Assembly (NCBI GenBank): GCA_037389465.1
Contig: JAZARR010000062.1
Location: 27,407-91,406, forward strand
Length of the DNA stretch: 64,000 bases
Direction: 5' to 3'
Source: Baylisascaris procyonis
Lineage: Eukaryota > Nematoda > Chromadorea > Rhabditida > Ascarididae
The notes below the pieces were generated by a model, which was not told the origin of the DNA, made no database searches, and saw only the letters and a list, made by a program, of their open reading frames with translations. A program made the translations under genes and the position numbers. This document shows positions 1 through 15,300 of this stretch, piece after piece; within the stretch, counting starts at the first letter, position 1, and the number at the start of each line of letters is the position of its first letter.

Positions 1-127
1 AAATTTTGCTCATTTCTTTACTACCATATTTTCTGTTCTACTGAAAACTCTTTTTTGAAGGAATAGATCCTAAAGACTTTAGGCGGCACCCACCCAAGTG
101 CACACCAGACCTCATCTCTGGAACGAG

Positions 128-254
<127 letters not shown>

Positions 255-356
255 ATTCAACCCCCCATACAATTTAAAAGAAATTACTGAAAAAGAAGAT
301 GCAAGAAAGCAGTTTGAACTCCTTAATAAGGTAAAGAAGAGAATCAGAAGTTTTAC

Positions 357-3300
357 CTCAGTGGCAATTCGTCCAGCAATTAGCATACAACGGAAATCAC
401 GACCATGTTGACTGATTGAAGCTGTCTCCATCTTTTGCAGCAAAGTCGCCAGCCTCCTAAACAATTTTAAAAATTGAATAACGGAAACAGAAGAAAAACA
501 AAGAGAAGTGTGGAACAATAAAAGCAAAAATGTTCGACAAAGAAATGGAGTGGAAAATAGGGAAATTCTCCGTTCGAATTCACGTTTTACTAATTAAGTT
601 GCTTTTCGCCATTGAAAATGAATTATTTTTTTACCCAAGTTATTGGGTAATCTTTGGCTCTTCAAATGAGTCGAATGGCTTAGAAATACAACTGATTCGT
701 CCATATCAAGCCCTATTCTCCAGATACTAACTATTTGAATTTCCCATTCCCATTTTTGAATTAAAATCCTCGTTGCGATATTGATTCCCTCCAGGACCAG
801 CACATCTCTATCAACGACACCCACCTTTTCAAAGATCTTTTTTTTGCAAAGGATGGGAGACCTAAGAATTGCGCTAAAGATTGATGTTCGCTATGAATGC
901 ATCCGGATATCCGGAAATCTTACAAAATAAATCCACGTTGAAACGAGACGAATCCTCATGTCCACTACCATAAAAAAACAATAAAAAGTAAAATAAAAAA
1001 ACCAACATGAAAAGTTTTTCGCTGATATCACTCCATTGCGATTCAGCGCCAATCTGATTGATCAACTCGAAGAGACTACGTTCCTTCATCGATGCCACTT
1101 GCTCCACAACGCCGTGTCGACTAGCTGCCAACATGCTTGGCCACATATTGCCCACCTCCATCGTGTTTAGCAACTTAAATATTTTACCTTATTGTCTTGT
1201 TTTACCCCCTAATTGAACATATCGCTTCAACACGAACACAAATCCCCTCAAGTAAGATCTAAAACACTGCGTGACGCTGTCACAAAAAAAAAACCGTAAT
1301 ATGCTTGTATGTATCACAGTTCGATATCACCCCCTCTTATCACTTCATGAAAGTTATGCCGAAAGCTGATAAAAATTGATAAGAATGATATGAATCTGGA
1401 AAAAAAGAAAATAGTAAAGAACAATTGGAAGCGCCAGGCTTAGGGTTGGCATATCTCTTATCACCGTAAATTGCATAGTGAAGTATTTCCCAGTTCCTAT
1501 AAAAATGGTCCACCCTTTCTATTTTTAGAAGACAAAATGGATACCATCCTGCTGCGATACACTATCTCACAAGCACAAAGATAGAGATATCAGCATATAT
1601 ACGACCGCATGAGTGGCAATTATGTGAATTATGCAATTTGCAAGTATGCATAAATAAGAACAACGACAACCCCAATAAATGAATGAATGTAGTCAGCAAT
1701 GCTCAACACAGCTTTAGTCTTTAGAGACCTCAACCTCACTTACCCTGAGTATGCAACCGACAATGCAATTGGTATCAAGCTCGTTAACAGGTGGCTCACG
1801 GAACTTCTTTACAAGAATAGGAAGCGTCGAACGACCGGCTATTGCCTCATCTAACAATGTCATCACCGTAGACTCGGGCTGCTGGGTGCCTGATCTGCTC
1901 ACATTCTGCAAAAACAATGCCTGTGTATCGTCACCATCAGACACATTTAAAAAAAAAAATTAGGTGTGGCTAAATAAACTGCCTCGTAACGCCATAGCCT
2001 TTTCACTTCTTTCGCTCATAAACTATCGAATGAATTTACAGCTTTAGATTAGACGGGCATTTTCTGGTGGGAAATACACCAGCTAAATTAGCTCTAGCTT
2101 CGGCAGTCTGCAAGATGAAATCACTGGGCAAGAAGATAAATCTAGGCTCAATTTTACCATAATATTTGATATGAGTGCATCTCTGGCAAAACGATACATA
2201 ATAGAGAAAGAAGGAAAGAAAGACGCATACCGGTATCTTCGAAGATGATGACTTATTCGTAACGGGTGTCGGCAGGAGTACAGTTCGGCCGATAATCTTG
2301 CGGGTCACACTCGCTGTACTATCACTCCTCGCTTTCTTCACTGGTTTCGTCTCAATGATCTCATGTTCAATTTTCTAAAATAGATCAAATACACTACTTT
2401 CGCATCATCGATCGACAATTACAGTAATAATGTACTATTGCACAGGTGCATAAGCAAAAAATTTGCATACTGTGCACATATTATCGTATACCCAGTGAGA
2501 TGGAGGCAAATTACGGCCGAAGATATAAAAAAAATTCCTAGTTGGATCCCACTCTATAAAACAACATGTTTCATCTATAAATCCTCTGTTTTAATACAAT
2601 CACCATCTTAGAAAATAAACGATAATAAACCATTTAAGATCAAGACGTCTGTAATGACCACAACTGCCAAGACATATGCATATTCGAGATTTAGCAGATT
2701 TGAAATAAACACGTTTTCCCGAAAAGAAATCAGCAAAAAATATCCATAGGAAAGTTGGATTTTATTCAATATTTCACAATTCATATTTGAGGGAGAGTCA
2801 TGGGGAATTTTCAACGATTCAGCTAATTAAAAGGAAGATGAATATGCACGGATGGAAGCCTGTCAATGACGGAATGGCGCTTGAGTTGAGCGTTTAGATC
2901 CATTCAAGTTTTAAGGTTGCAAAAACAGGAAACAATAATGGCAAATTTCACTGGAAGGTAATGAGCTTACCTTTCGCTTTTGCAAAGTGGTTGATCGCAG
3001 TTGTGATATCGACCCTGTCACGTAAGTCGGTAAAAATTTGCGCACTTTCTTGTACATTGCTCCACTGCCTGGTCGAGATGAAACCTGCAATATTTTACAA
3101 TTAATTTATGAATAGGAGTGCATTTTATGAAATTCTCGGTGAGAAGGATCCAATTTATGCAAATCTATATATTCCAATGATCTATTGGAGGCGGAAAAGT
3201 TTCATATTAGGTCAAAGGTCATCACTATAGCGATCACAAGTAACTTACACTTCAACCTTGAAAATATCAGTTGCAAATGACTCCAAGAAGCCGACCGGCT

Positions 3301-6300
3301 GATTACCCGGAGTTTATTAATATTTCACATAAATTCATTCAACAACATATTCTTTAATGAACGATCTATGATGTTAATCGTTCATCTCAAAGAAAGGCAT
3401 TCCAAATGGGAGTACAACAATTAGAAAGCTCGCTTCATTGTACTATACACAAATTGCGAAGTGAACAAACAATGCACTTACTGAAACAGTTCGAGGCACA
3501 CGGCTGGCACGTAATGGCATCTCCTTTTTGGTTGCTTTAGTATCTGAAAAAAGGAAATACACTATAAATATTCATGACATGAACATGCACATAAATTAAA
3601 TTTTATTCAACAAAAACTAGAATTTTTGCCTAAATATTTAGTAGACATGATTTATTAAGATCTATGTAACTTCTGAAGACGAAAAGCATTTAACATTACA
3701 AAATGAAACCAAAACCTCCTACATTTATTACCATCGAAGAAAAAAGAAGCCAAGTAAAACATGACGTACAATAATCCAGGTTAAATAATAGGCTTTGTGC
3801 AATAATCTTGAAAAGAACACATGGAAAACCGAATCTGAAATAGTATCTTGCAAACATGTGCCCCCCCCCCCTAAATGCAAATCTCTTATTTCCCTCAAGA
3901 GCGCATTCAAAACAACTGCCCTAATCGCAACAACAAGCATATTTTTAATTGCTTGCACATCACAACAATTTAGTGCAAAACTTTTTAACTCTCCATGCTC
4001 TTCAAACAATAAATTTTTCTTTCAACTAAACCCTTATGTGCATGTTTCAGACAGCTATTTTTAAAGGAAAAGGTAAATGCACAGGTAGAAGCCATGAAGA
4101 CAGTGTAAGAACGGCTACCTTTATCCTGAACGAATCTGTAGGCACAAGTTCTCTACGAAATATCTAAGACCGCCTTTACATTCTACAGCTGTAGATGTCA
4201 CTCTAACGCATATTTCGATGCAAGATTCCGTAGCAATTAAAACGACCGATCAGACGATATACTGCAAAGCTCCTCCCTCCCATAGTTTTGAACTAGACGT
4301 ATCATCTGCAGATAACCATAACTTTCTTTCTCTATGGCTTAACTGGGGAAGGGATTAAACAAGAATATTAAACAATGAATTATCTTTTCTAGACTGAGCA
4401 ATACTTGGCAATAAAGCAGTGATAAACACTCGCACATATTTAGATAGTAAACCTCCGTATAAAAAGATCCCTCATAATCTGGATTTGGTAGAATAATCTA
4501 GTTATTCATAAAACATCTCTCCGAGATTAATATGGGACTGCGATAAAGAACCTCAAAATTCAAGATCGTCGCATTATATCAAATGCAAATCGAATACGAT
4601 AGACTCTTTGCCTGATCCATAATTTGATGGCTAATCCATAAACGTATTAGCCGGTTTCTAATCTACGCATGCAAGTGATTATGCATATCTTATATGATTA
4701 TAGGTGATGAGGGATAAAACATCAGATAGTTAACGCTACGAAGAGTATTCAGTTAAGTGATGCAGAAAGTGTAAAAAAATATATATAAGCAAATGCCTGA
4801 TTTAATGGCATCATGATTCGATTTACTCTCACTCGTATCGCCATCCTCAATCCTCAACACATCATCTTCCTGGTCACCCTCACTGTCGCTAACGACCGGA
4901 AGTATAGTCGGAGCTGCAATATTTTACCATCACTTCTTCATACTAAGGACTAATTTCATAAGCCAAATAACCCTTACAAATAAAAATAACATCTTTCGCA
5001 TTACTTTAAAAGATGACTCAGAGATTGAAATCGGCTTATTTGCTGATGAAAGAAATCTACGAGGGCCAACTAAGACTCTGTTATGTAACTTAACCACACC
5101 TTTTTTCTGTTAATTTTTACATCCCACCTCGAATTGCGCATTTATTTAGAGCAATCGCTAATTCTCGCTTATTTTTTTTCAAACTACAAAATTTCCCATT
5201 TCCTAAAATTCTAAACTATAAGACACGATTTCAGCAATCTTAATACTCTATACCATCTTTTATGCTTTTTTTTCCGATCATCAAATTCCCTCAGAGAAAA
5301 ATAATTCAGCGAAAAATCGAATAAATTGGCGTCTCCGAAAATTTTTACCGATTTCCTTTGGCTTCACATCACCCACTGCGTCATCATCTATAACAATACG
5401 AAGTGTGTCTTCTTCATCACTATCTTCCTCGATTGCTGAAAAATTCACATATGAACATTCATAAATAGAATTGAAAATGTGCATAAAAAAACATCAACGA
5501 CCAACAAAAAAAAAGCCTACGCCAAGTGTAGAAAAGGTGAAATGAGATCTCGAAGGCTATGCTAAAGTGAGCTTGTAGAAGTGAGCGAAGTCGTCGAGCG
5601 CTCGCTTCTACAGATCCATCAAGCGCTCGACGACTTTGTAAAGGCAAGAAGTGCCACCCAGATGGCCTTGTAGAAGTGCGAAGTGAGACCCCGATGGCTT
5701 GGTGACTTATAGAAGTGGGTCCCAACCGCTCTTGCAGAAATGAGCTCACGACGACTTTTCAGCCATCGATTAAATCCACTTTGAGCTCCGAAGAGGGAGT
5801 GTTGATTAGCAGGAGAGCGATAATATATCTCCCAAAGTAAGCGTTAGAAAAGAGGAGAGGTGAAACTTGTGCTCATCTCACCATCGGCTTCTCATGCAAC
5901 CATCGGCACACTTCCGTTTGGAGAAAGAAAACAAAGCGCTCATCTGCTTCGTTAGATTCTTTAACTTTATTTTAAACATAAAATACATTTATTCTTTTAG
6001 TTTTAACTTCGTTAATTCGGAGCACTTTAAGTTACTCCGACACCAAACAAATACCACTAACGTGGCAGTTGCTGGTGCTGAACGTTACATTTATGCCCGC
6101 AAGGCGGATAAATGACATGAAGTGATATATGCAAATTCATTTGAATATTTAATTAGAATCTATTCAGTTGACCGCTTACTTAGCTGTTAAATGGAAAAGA
6201 AAAAGTAAAGAAAAAGTTATACGTATAAATATCGAGCATGAATTTCAGCCAATATGCACTACTTTTGGGAGATACCACGAATGACAAATATTTTCCGCTT

Positions 6301-9300
6301 CGACTGTCCACAGTAAATTGAAAAACGTTACAACCAATTGAAAACAAGTTTCGTACGGTCATTAATTGGATTTTGGCCATTTTGGCCAAACCTGATCAAT
6401 CGCCATTTTGGCCAAAATTAAAAATCTAAAGCAAGTCCACAAATTGATGGTTTTATGTGCAATGCACATGACTTAAAATTCGTAAACGAAAATAGGCAAA
6501 AAGCATAACGACAGCTCATTATGAATTTTCTAGTTTCTCATTTTCCCGAATATTTCTTTCTCCTTTACCCTCTATTCGCCTATATAATTTCTTCCCAAAA
6601 TAATATTGGTTAGCGATTCTCGACATATAACCCTTCAATAAAAAAGTTTTTAGCTATAGTCATCCTTAATCAGCTCCACTTCACAAAACATGCTAGTTTT
6701 CATTAGTTTCTGATGCGCATGTTAACTTCTAGCATCTGTTAGACCCAAGTGGTCTACTTTTTCTTTTGTTCTCCCACCCCCATCCCCGCTTCCTTCAATT
6801 CAATTTTAAAAACTGATAGCATTTCATTATCAAAATATATCACGTTCATACATGCTAATAAAAACGAACCAGCCAGCTGTCAATCACTGAAATGCTGTCA
6901 CCACTCGTAAACAAACTCCGATACTACTAATCATAAGAGATCAGTGATAGCAATACTTTGTGCATCTATTCAGATATAAGGCCGTTGAATGCGCAATATT
7001 TGACCGTAAAAACAAAAAACACTTCACTAACAATTGGTTGCTGCTTTCTCGATTGGTTTCATAGCGTCTGCGTTCAGCTTACGCTCATCTAGACGGATAT
7101 TCGCCGTAGTTGAGCTCGATTCTGACATTGTGGGAATCTGCACTTGTGAAGTCTGCACATTTTCTTGATCTCCCATCCGGTTGTGTTCCTCTTTCCTTGC
7201 TTCAGTCTTTTCACCTTGTGTGATTTCTGCCTGAAAAAAAAAATGATGAAACTTCAATAGACGATAGGGTACTATATAGATAATCAAAATTGAAATATTA
7301 TAACAAAACCGTTGACAATTATCCACTAATTAAGATATGCACTCTAGCCAATATAGAAAAACATTAACGTTGGTCGCACAATTCTTATGTTTAATAAATA
7401 AACCCTTATCATATCCGGTTTCCATAAATCAAAGAAGATTACCTATCTTTAATGAAAACAGAATTTCCCATTCACTTCTAATCGAAGATAAAAATGCCAA
7501 TGAATGGCGGAAGTAAAGGTGCAAGAACGCGCAAGGAAACCGAAAAAACAGCTAGCCGAGAACAAGTATAGAGAGTGAATGTTAGCGAACTCAAGAAAGA
7601 TAACAATATTGAACTGGACCATTTGCAAACTGCAATACTTTTATCTTATGCCTCCCAAATAGCTGAAAATAAACATCGGAAAATTTGCATAATATGCAAA
7701 ACGAAATGCGGCCCTATCGACTCAAAAAGCACAATTTTAGGGAAGTGAATTCGGTGAGTTTTACTAAGTGATTAAAAATACCGAAAAAGCAACTAAAATA
7801 AAGCTTTTATTTACCCGATTTTTTTGCATCTTCTATTTTACATATTTACAAAAAAAGGATATTTTACATAATTTATCACTAATAAAATAGGACAATAATA
7901 ATACGGAGCTCAACCAAAAATGTGGCAACCACTTATCACCACCTTCCCTCTAACGGAAATCGACAAGGCACCACAGGCAGACACATTTGGCATTATCGCA
8001 TTTCACAGATGGGTCGAACGTTCTATCGGATCACCGCAACGCACAACAAACGAATAACTATTCAATTTAATTTAGATATATCCATTCGAAATCAACGATG
8101 ACATCACTACCAACAATAACCGATCATGACCGAAACATTTTCTACGATTAACACATCGTAGTGAAAATGCGAAGACCTAAAGATTTTTTTAGACGTTTTG
8201 GCTAATCTTTGCAATATTTTGGTACAATAAGCAATTGCGGAAGCAAATCATCACATAACACAGAGTTAACAAATGAAATACAATAAGGATTGACACTACG
8301 GTAAAATTCAGATATATCTGAAGACATCCTCAAAAAAGACTTAACCGACTGTGACCATTTCGCAGATGCACGATGATAGATGGGATTTTCTCTAACAATA
8401 CGATCAGATCGTTGCTACAACACAAATGCCTCGAAAATTCTTCACTATGAACTTTTTTGCTTCTAATGCAACTATAAAAGTAAAAGCACCATCCACCGGA
8501 AGAAACGAAAATAAAATGAAAGTTTTGATCGGTTTTTTTAGACAGCGTATTTGCGATATATTGATGATCTTATCATATCAGCCGTAATCATATCATTGTG
8601 GATAATTTTTTGCATTCTGAGTCCTTATGTATGCTAATTGCTAAAGTAATACAGTATCTTGTACATAAAAAATTCAAGGCCTTTCTTGATCCTGAAAGTA
8701 TCCTTGGAAGCCTGTAATCTAAAGAACTTTGAGCCCACCCCGCAAGGAAGTATATGCAGAACCCATTTGAATGGTGAGAGGATCGGCGCATTATACCATC
8801 ATTTCTACAGGGTATCGCGCTCGTTAAGATAAACTTTTAAAATCACATCTTAACATATCATTACTTATATTACTTACCATGATTATATCAAAACTGTTGT
8901 ATCTATATTCTCCATTCCTAAAATCTCTGATTACCTGAACGAAACTATATTTACGCCATTCGTTTTCCATATTATCGATTGCTCAAGGTTTACATTTTGC
9001 CTTATTATTTACACGCAAAAATTAGGCGAGCTATGAGGAAAACAGCAATCATCAAATGACGTCACAGAATATGACTGAGCTGTTGAAGGACGGCATCATG
9101 TGGTATCCGATAATGACATGGAAAGGTAAAACGTCCTGTTTCTGACTCGTTGATATACCTCTAATAAAAAACTTGGCCATTTCAAAGAAACTTAACACTA
9201 TGGATCTGCAAGAAGAGGGATCCGTTTTATAGCAACCATTCTCATCAAAAACGACAAGTGAATTTTACACAGCAGCAACCGGAAGCACGAGCAGGTAGAA

Positions 9301-12300
9301 GAGAGGGAAAGGATTACAGACACTTTAAATGATCTATAAGTCTCTCAGAAACTGATGAATCAACATAAATTTGCCAGAGAAGATGAGCCTATGATAACGA
9401 TTACTTCATACCATCAAAACTTTAGCAGATACCCATTTGAAAAGAAGACCGGAAAGACAGACATACGCAGACAAATGCACAGACATCAAAGATCGCTTTA
9501 GCAAGCACTGCTGCATAATCGATAATCCAGCCATTATTCCTCTACAGGACTGAAGGAAGAGCGAAAATAGGCTTTTTTTCACCGAGAAGGAATGAAACTC
9601 CCTTCTCATTCATAAATACCGTCCGTTAAATTTTAAACTATATCGTATTAGTTTTCCGCAATAGTAATTTGAAAATGAGCAATACATACATATGCACACC
9701 TGCCCCATCAATACACGTTATTGCATACCTGCATACCTTGGTATACCTTTCCAAAGGTATGTGGTTATGATACCCTAATCGATACAATTATAACAACAAT
9801 GTGATGAACTGCATCTTATAATAAACTTGCTAAATATTATGAACAGCATACACGATCAACAATGAAAAAAAGACATTACTTAGCATTGCTCTAACTAAAA
9901 AGCTATAGCATATTAGCAATAGCGATCAACCTGTTGCGCTATTCAAAAATTTTTGCTGCGCGCATTATGTGCTTTTTTGATTGTTGAATAAATCGAAAAA
10001 TGAAGAAAACAAACGCACTAACCGTCATCGATTCAGCCGATGAATACTCGTTTTCATCAACGTTCAATTTTTTATTTTTATTTCTTATTTGTTTCTTCGT
10101 CGAATGAATCGCTTGTGTCAAATCTTTCTTCCGTTTGTCCATTTTGCTAATCAACTTATCCCCTTCATTATTTCTTTTTGTTGTCGACCTCGTAGAGCGA
10201 GTCAGTTTCTCCTTAGCGATCACTGTTTTAGTTGGACTTTTCAAATGCTCTCCTTCATCGTCTGATTCAGAAAGTTCTGAGGGCATTAACGTTGAATGAT
10301 CCAGTTGTTTGGTTTCTCTCGGTAACTGCTGTTCTTCAGTTCTTTTAATTGTTGTTGATTGTCTCATCGTCCTGACTGGTCTTTTTATGGACGAGTTCAA
10401 GTCTGTTGTTATTGCTATATCCGGCTGTGTGGACTGATTCGAAGCAGGAGGTACTTCCGGTACTTGTGGTTCTGTTGTCTCTTTAGCGCCACCCTCAGGC
10501 TTAATAGCCTCTCTGTTGATTTCCAACGTAGACCTCATTAACTCGGGTTTTCCCTCTCCTCTCTGCGAAGGCTTCTCTTTTACTGCAGTAGTTGCCAGTT
10601 TCGCTTGTTGCGGATGAGTTCTATCATCAGTCTGCGTTTCAGATGCCGTTTCAGTGGGTAGATCACAGACCTCAGAAGGTGATTTCATACCTTCCTCTTC
10701 TCTTTCACCTCTCTCCTTTATGTCCTCTATGACAACCTTTATTTTCCTTTCATCGTCTCTCACTGTTTCATGGGCAGATCCTTCAGTGTCTGCCTTTGAT
10801 TGCAGAACCGTTAAATCGTGCTCCCTTTCAACTGTTTTCAGTGATTCATTTGATTCTGCATATATCACCAGCAGATCCGTTGGCTCTTTCAGTGTGATCG
10901 ATGAAGACGCTTCCTTCTCAGATACTGAATCAATCGTCGACTGAACATCACAAATAGTCTCTTCCTTTCCAATCAATCTCTCGATTGGCTCCAACAATGG
11001 TAGTAATTGCCATTGTTTAAAATCATTACTCGATGATAGCTTCTTTTCAGAAATTCCTGAGTGAGAATGGGATAAGATATGTGGTAATGCCGATACATTC
11101 CTTGTAGAGCAACTATCCAATTGCTGCCTTTCAGATGCATTTGCTGCTGTCGATTGAATTCCTTCCATCATCTGATTAGATGAAGTGGAATCAGCAAAAT
11201 GATCTAACGAACAAGACATCGTTCGCCTTCGGGCACTTTTCCATTCCACATGTTCATAGTCTCCTTCACATGACGTCACTCTTCGAGTTCTTATTGACGG
11301 TGGCCGTTTATAAAGAGCAGCAACTCTTTCTATCCTTTGATTACCTCTACCCATACTTTTGGTGATCGAATGTTGGTCAGTGGATAAAACATTGCATTCT
11401 CGAATATTCCATGAAGGGAATTTCCCGTATTCACAACTTGATACGGTAGTGATCGAAATCGATCGCACTCTCTTCTGCAATTACAATATTACATTAACTT
11501 TTAAAATTCTTCTTTCAATTATAACACTAAATGGCTATAACTAAGATCATAAATGATCAATTGTTTCCTTCCGATTAAACAATCTACTACCGAGAAAAGT
11601 CATCGATGCATAGATAAGATTACTACACAAAACTCGTCACCAACGATATCACATAAGTACATACCATAACCGCAATTACACAAATATTCCCAATAAAGGA
11701 TACTAAGAACTGCCATGTCAGGGGATCATAATCTTATACAATATCAGCTAACATTAAATCCTCCTAGTCGATTATCCCTCTCCTTTCGAATCTTAATTAG
11801 CAAATTCTTCATAAACGATATTCGCAGTTACTAGATACTCTTAGTGAAGGTTCAAAATTGGACCCTCAAGAGATAAGACTCGCAATTGAAGTCATAAAAT
11901 TCAAGAAGGGACGTGAAGGATGGGGAAAGGGCAATCTACACACCTGTGAATTACTGCGGTTACATAAACATTACCAACCATTTGATGTTTTCTCACAGTT
12001 CCAAATCATAAAAACTGCGATGTTCAAAAAGAGATTTACCTGGAGAACAACCCAAAATAAATCCATTGATTTTTACTACTAAAGCAGAATATACATCAGA
12101 AAGCAACACTGCGTTTCCCAGTGGGAATCACTGCCACATTGAAGTGACCGCATTCAATAGACAAATCTCCTACCTTAAAAGAAACTGTATGGAAAACAAT
12201 GGCAAAGCTATGAAATAATCATTTATACCTTTGCATCTTGATTAGCATTTGACTGCCTAGTATATGAACAAGTTCGACTACGTGATGATAATTTTGTCTC

Positions 12301-15300
12301 CGATCGGGCAGATGCACCCAAACCTGATCCTGAAGGTGCATCATCGATTGAAAGACTTTCGGAAACCATATGACTCTGAAAATGATGAGAAATTAATACA
12401 TCATCACCATGTTAGAGAACGTTATGGAGATGAAATGTGATTAAATAGAATTGAATATATGCAAAAAAATCAATGCATTACGCCATAGAATCACTTCGAA
12501 TTTTCAATCTTTTTTTTCCATTTTTTCAATAAAACTCAGCGATCATTTGGGTCTAACATTCTACTAATCACAATTCTTTTAATAAAAATTTATTTCTTTG
12601 AAAATTTTGCAGCCTCTCATTTATTCATAGAATCATCTCATCGATTTATACTTGCTAGCAAGTGTAAGTATAGAGAATTCACATCCCTATAATCGATACC
12701 TTCATCCTTCAATAGAAGAGGATAACCATCGAAGGCTAACCGTAAACAAAATTGACTAGATAAGAGGTTGAAATCTGAGTCCTTCAAGACAATTAAGTAC
12801 CTTTGCTCTTCGTAACTTAATTGCGGTTAACGGAAAATCGCAAAAGGATGTTACCCTTGAAGGTGTCAATGAAGTCGTTGAAGTGGTCACACTTTCCGAG
12901 CTGACACTCGGAGAAAGCGACAGACCCAAACGATCGTTGAAACTCCGATGAGGTGAGGTTGGGAGATCGTTCATCTGAATAATATTATCAAAACAACAAT
13001 CAACGATTGATTATAACAACATTGATAATCCTTATCAAATCACTGACATATTAAAAAAAACAAGCTTCTGCTTTTCTCTCTCAAATTTCAATTCAATTTC
13101 GCTAAGTACCATATTGCGACAATAAGCTTTACTAAATACAGCTCAAGAAAATATCAAATTTCATGTCGCACAAGATTCCTCTCGAACCACATCAGCGAAA
13201 TAGGCGTTGATTGTGAGAGAGCATCTCTTGTCATCACAGCAGTTGTCTACCCATAACCTACTCTCCTTAGCTTATTTACTGCCAGCAACACTCTTCGCTA
13301 AACTATGACTCATTTTTTTTGAAGAATATATTCGCTTTGAAATGCAACTGGGTTTCAACCGAACCTCTTTAAACTAATCTCTTTCAGATACGCTCATATT
13401 TCTTATAACAATCATTTCAAGGCTTATAAACAACAGTAATTTTGCTCCCCCCTTAGCCCCTACAAAACCAACAAATTGAAAAAAAAACGTCTCATCTCAC
13501 TCACTGGTGCTGAAGGCATAGGTTCTGGAGATTTCAATGGCTCGTCAGGTGCTGCAGGTTTGCTTGGCATCTCGAGTAGTGGCTCCACATTGGCAAATTG
13601 ACTCCAGATCGAAAGATGACTTGTACAACGACATACAAACTCATCAACCTCACCAACTTGCACCTCACGCATCTAAAATAAACAAAAACCGTCAATAACT
13701 TAATAGATTTTGCAAAGTCTAAAATGGGAAATGCGATCGCCTCCCAATACCTTTCAAAAGTGACCTCACCAAAGACAGATTATATCTTAGTAATACAGCT
13801 TTATATTGGAATTTATTAATTTTCTTCAGATATTCACTTGGGAGCTTTTCATAATCTAAGTTTTAATTTTCTAATAGGTTCTTATAAATGAGTGTCAACA
13901 TAAAATTCCTGAAAGAGAAAAATTCAGCCTAAGCAATGGATAAGCCATGAGCACCCGAATCTTGTTCTCCCTTCATCGCATGTGCCATTTCAATGCTGTT
14001 TATGAGAATCGCCAAGTGATAATCGCTTCGTAATAAATAAAACTTCATTTTCTTAGCTTTTAGAAAGATTTGACGCTGGCAATTTTCGCATGCATTCAAT
14101 CAGGATTTCGTTTTCTAGATTATCGGCTCGCTTATCCATCCATCATCACTACCTTTGAAGCGTATTTTTAGTTTCCTAACCAAAGAGATGAAAGGAAATT
14201 ATATATGTTAGGTGATTCAGTGGTCGATTAAACATATATTTTCACTCATTATTCACTTCGCGAAGGAAATAAAGACAGCCAAGCCCATTGTTTACGCCAT
14301 TCTAAAAGCATTTATGCCATTTATAATCAGCACAATTGCCCAAATGAACCCCAAACTATATTGCTTCATACGTTCACTGCCGCAATAAAATATGATAAGC
14401 ATAAAAAGGGAAGTCAAAGCAAACCTCTGTATCCTGGGAACGTTCATCACTGCTGTTACCAATATCCTCTTCCACTGAAATAAACACTTCTCAATATTGT
14501 ACAATAATGCTACTCTCATATACTTTCTGCTCGCCATTCCTCTCTAGTAAATCACGAAAATAAAGTCACATATCACTATATTGCCATTACATGAAGTAGA
14601 ACGGATGTGACAGAGAGGGGATAGAAAAATAGTATTTCCATTGAATCCAATGTATGACAACATATTGCCACCCAATAATGCGATAATAGGCCCCCGCAAT
14701 GTTCCAGTAAATAAAATAAAGACGCTTAAACTAGCGTAAATAAAAGCACAAATTTTTACTTCAAAAGCAATTTTGTGAAAAACTTACAGAGAAAAAACAC
14801 GTAAACTTAGCTCATCTAAAAAAAAATCAATTGCATTTCACAAATCAAATCACCGAGGTTTATGATAAACCTCGACAATAAACCACTTACGACAATTTAA
14901 AAAAAAAAAAAAATTGCGAAGAAATCATCCTACTTAAATTTGTTAAAGTAGTTGAGCTCTTTGTCTAAAAAAAAAAAAAAAAAGAGACACTTCGATTTTA
15001 GATGAACGCAAAATATGAGTATATGAATAACTTACATAATTTTAAACTCTCAACTGTTGAAGTTTTCTTTCGACTTTTCACTTCATTCTTTTTCTTTTCG
15101 ATCATTTCATTTTGAATCATCCAAACAGGTTTCGATTTCTTTCCGTGAATGCTTCTATAAATAAACATTTAATAAGTTTATATTAATGCGCAATTAATAT
15201 CGATGTTTACATCGAATATCAGCTAAACATTATTTACTATTTGCTTCACTTTAGCAACTCAACAATATCGGTCTAAATTTACCAACTTTCATTACTTTCA

